Positions 34,277 to 34,361 of a DNA stretch of 34,361 nt are shown one piece after another (within the stretch, counting starts at the first letter, position 1; each line of letters opens with the position of its first letter). The notes under the pieces are model-generated. The model was given only the letters and a program-made list of their open reading frames with translations, made no database searches and was not told the origin of the DNA. The position numbers were made by a program, and so were the translations under genes. The stretch is from Desulfobacterales bacterium (lineage in GTDB: Bacteria; Desulfobacterota; Desulfobacteria; Desulfobacterales; Desulfobacteraceae): NCBI GenBank assembly GCA_023143455.1, contig JAGLHT010000021.1, forward strand, positions 1 through 34,361. Direction: 5' to 3'.

Positions 34277-34361
34277 TGATAACCCCTATCCAAGTTCATC
34301 TTAAAATACAGGATATCATAATTTTAAATAAAAATCTAGTTTTATTATTCAATAAATTCAA
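34277..34361. other. Window end, upstream of transposase
   Basis: These 85 AT-rich nt contain the ribosome site of the transposase (34282-34286) and no other recognisable feature. The terminal repeat of the insertion sequence may be here or outside. Confidence 0.3.

Noticed and set aside
1..34361. CRISPR array, rRNA or intact tRNA genes, riboswitches (B12 riboswitch before icmF)
   Set aside because: No repeat-spacer pattern, no rRNA sequence, no complete cloverleaf was seen, and the 13 nt between the TetR gene and icmF leave no room for a riboswitch.

Overview
The window reads as chromosome of a low-GC, anaerobic, probably sulfate-reducing Desulfobacterota (Desulfobacterales-like) bacterium. 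The clues are a lipoprotein cytochrome c3, an EFR1-type flavodoxin/ferredoxin fusion, a fused B12 acyl-CoA mutase (IcmF) in a TetR-controlled operon, a LivG-type ATPase next to acyl-CoA ligases, and PAS/GAF histidine kinases. No species can be named from sequence alone. Most genes are AT-rich. By eye, about 11.9-16.7 kb is more GC-rich and is flanked by broken genes, which suggests an acquired segment.

Layout. 1-4.3 kb: a partial long-chain acyl-CoA synthetase, a LivG-type ABC ATPase and an unusual AMP-ligase family protein, all minus strand. 4.3-7.5 kb: two divergent histidine kinases without a visible response regulator; one carries a four-cysteine insertion in its ATPase domain. 7.5-9.8 kb: tdh-kbl, converting threonine to glycine plus acetyl-CoA. 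10-11.8 kb: a lone Twinkle/T7 gp4-like primase-helicase with a degraded Toprim domain. 11.9-12.5 kb: the scar of a cyanophycinase/cyanophycin synthetase locus. 12.7-16.7 kb: a metallophosphoesterase, then a tightly coupled operon of cytidylyltransferase, CobD/HisC-like PLP enzyme and CDP-alcohol phosphotransferase, which could form a bacterial Kennedy-like phospholipid head-group pathway. 16.8-17.7 kb: decayed small genes and a possible tRNA remnant. 17.8-23.7 kb: YgiQ radical SAM protein, MarR regulator, thymidylate synthase-like protein, cation diffusion facilitator, tetraheme cytochrome and EFR1 protein. 23.7-31 kb: a TetR-icmF-thiolase-hbd-M24 peptidase operon. 31.2-34.3 kb: a VanZ-like protein, a decayed YefM/YoeB toxin-antitoxin pair, a frameshifted and truncated Mrr restriction gene, and an insertion-sequence transposase.

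How the genes may work together. IcmF interconverts isobutyryl-CoA and butyryl-CoA; the adjacent Hbd and thiolase carry out the last beta-oxidation steps to acetyl-CoA. A palindromic GAGCGCTC site occurs both at the TetR promoter and upstream of the AMP-ligase-like gene 26 kb away, so one TetR protein may control both loci. Several genes without a Shine-Dalgarno sequence (acyl ligase, ygiQ, marR, CDF transporter) have a plausible -10 box only 6-8 nt before the start codon, suggesting leaderless transcripts. The right end is a graveyard of defence genes. The best candidate for a little-described system is the three-gene cytidylyltransferase/decarboxylase-like/CDP-alcohol operon at 14-16.6 kb.
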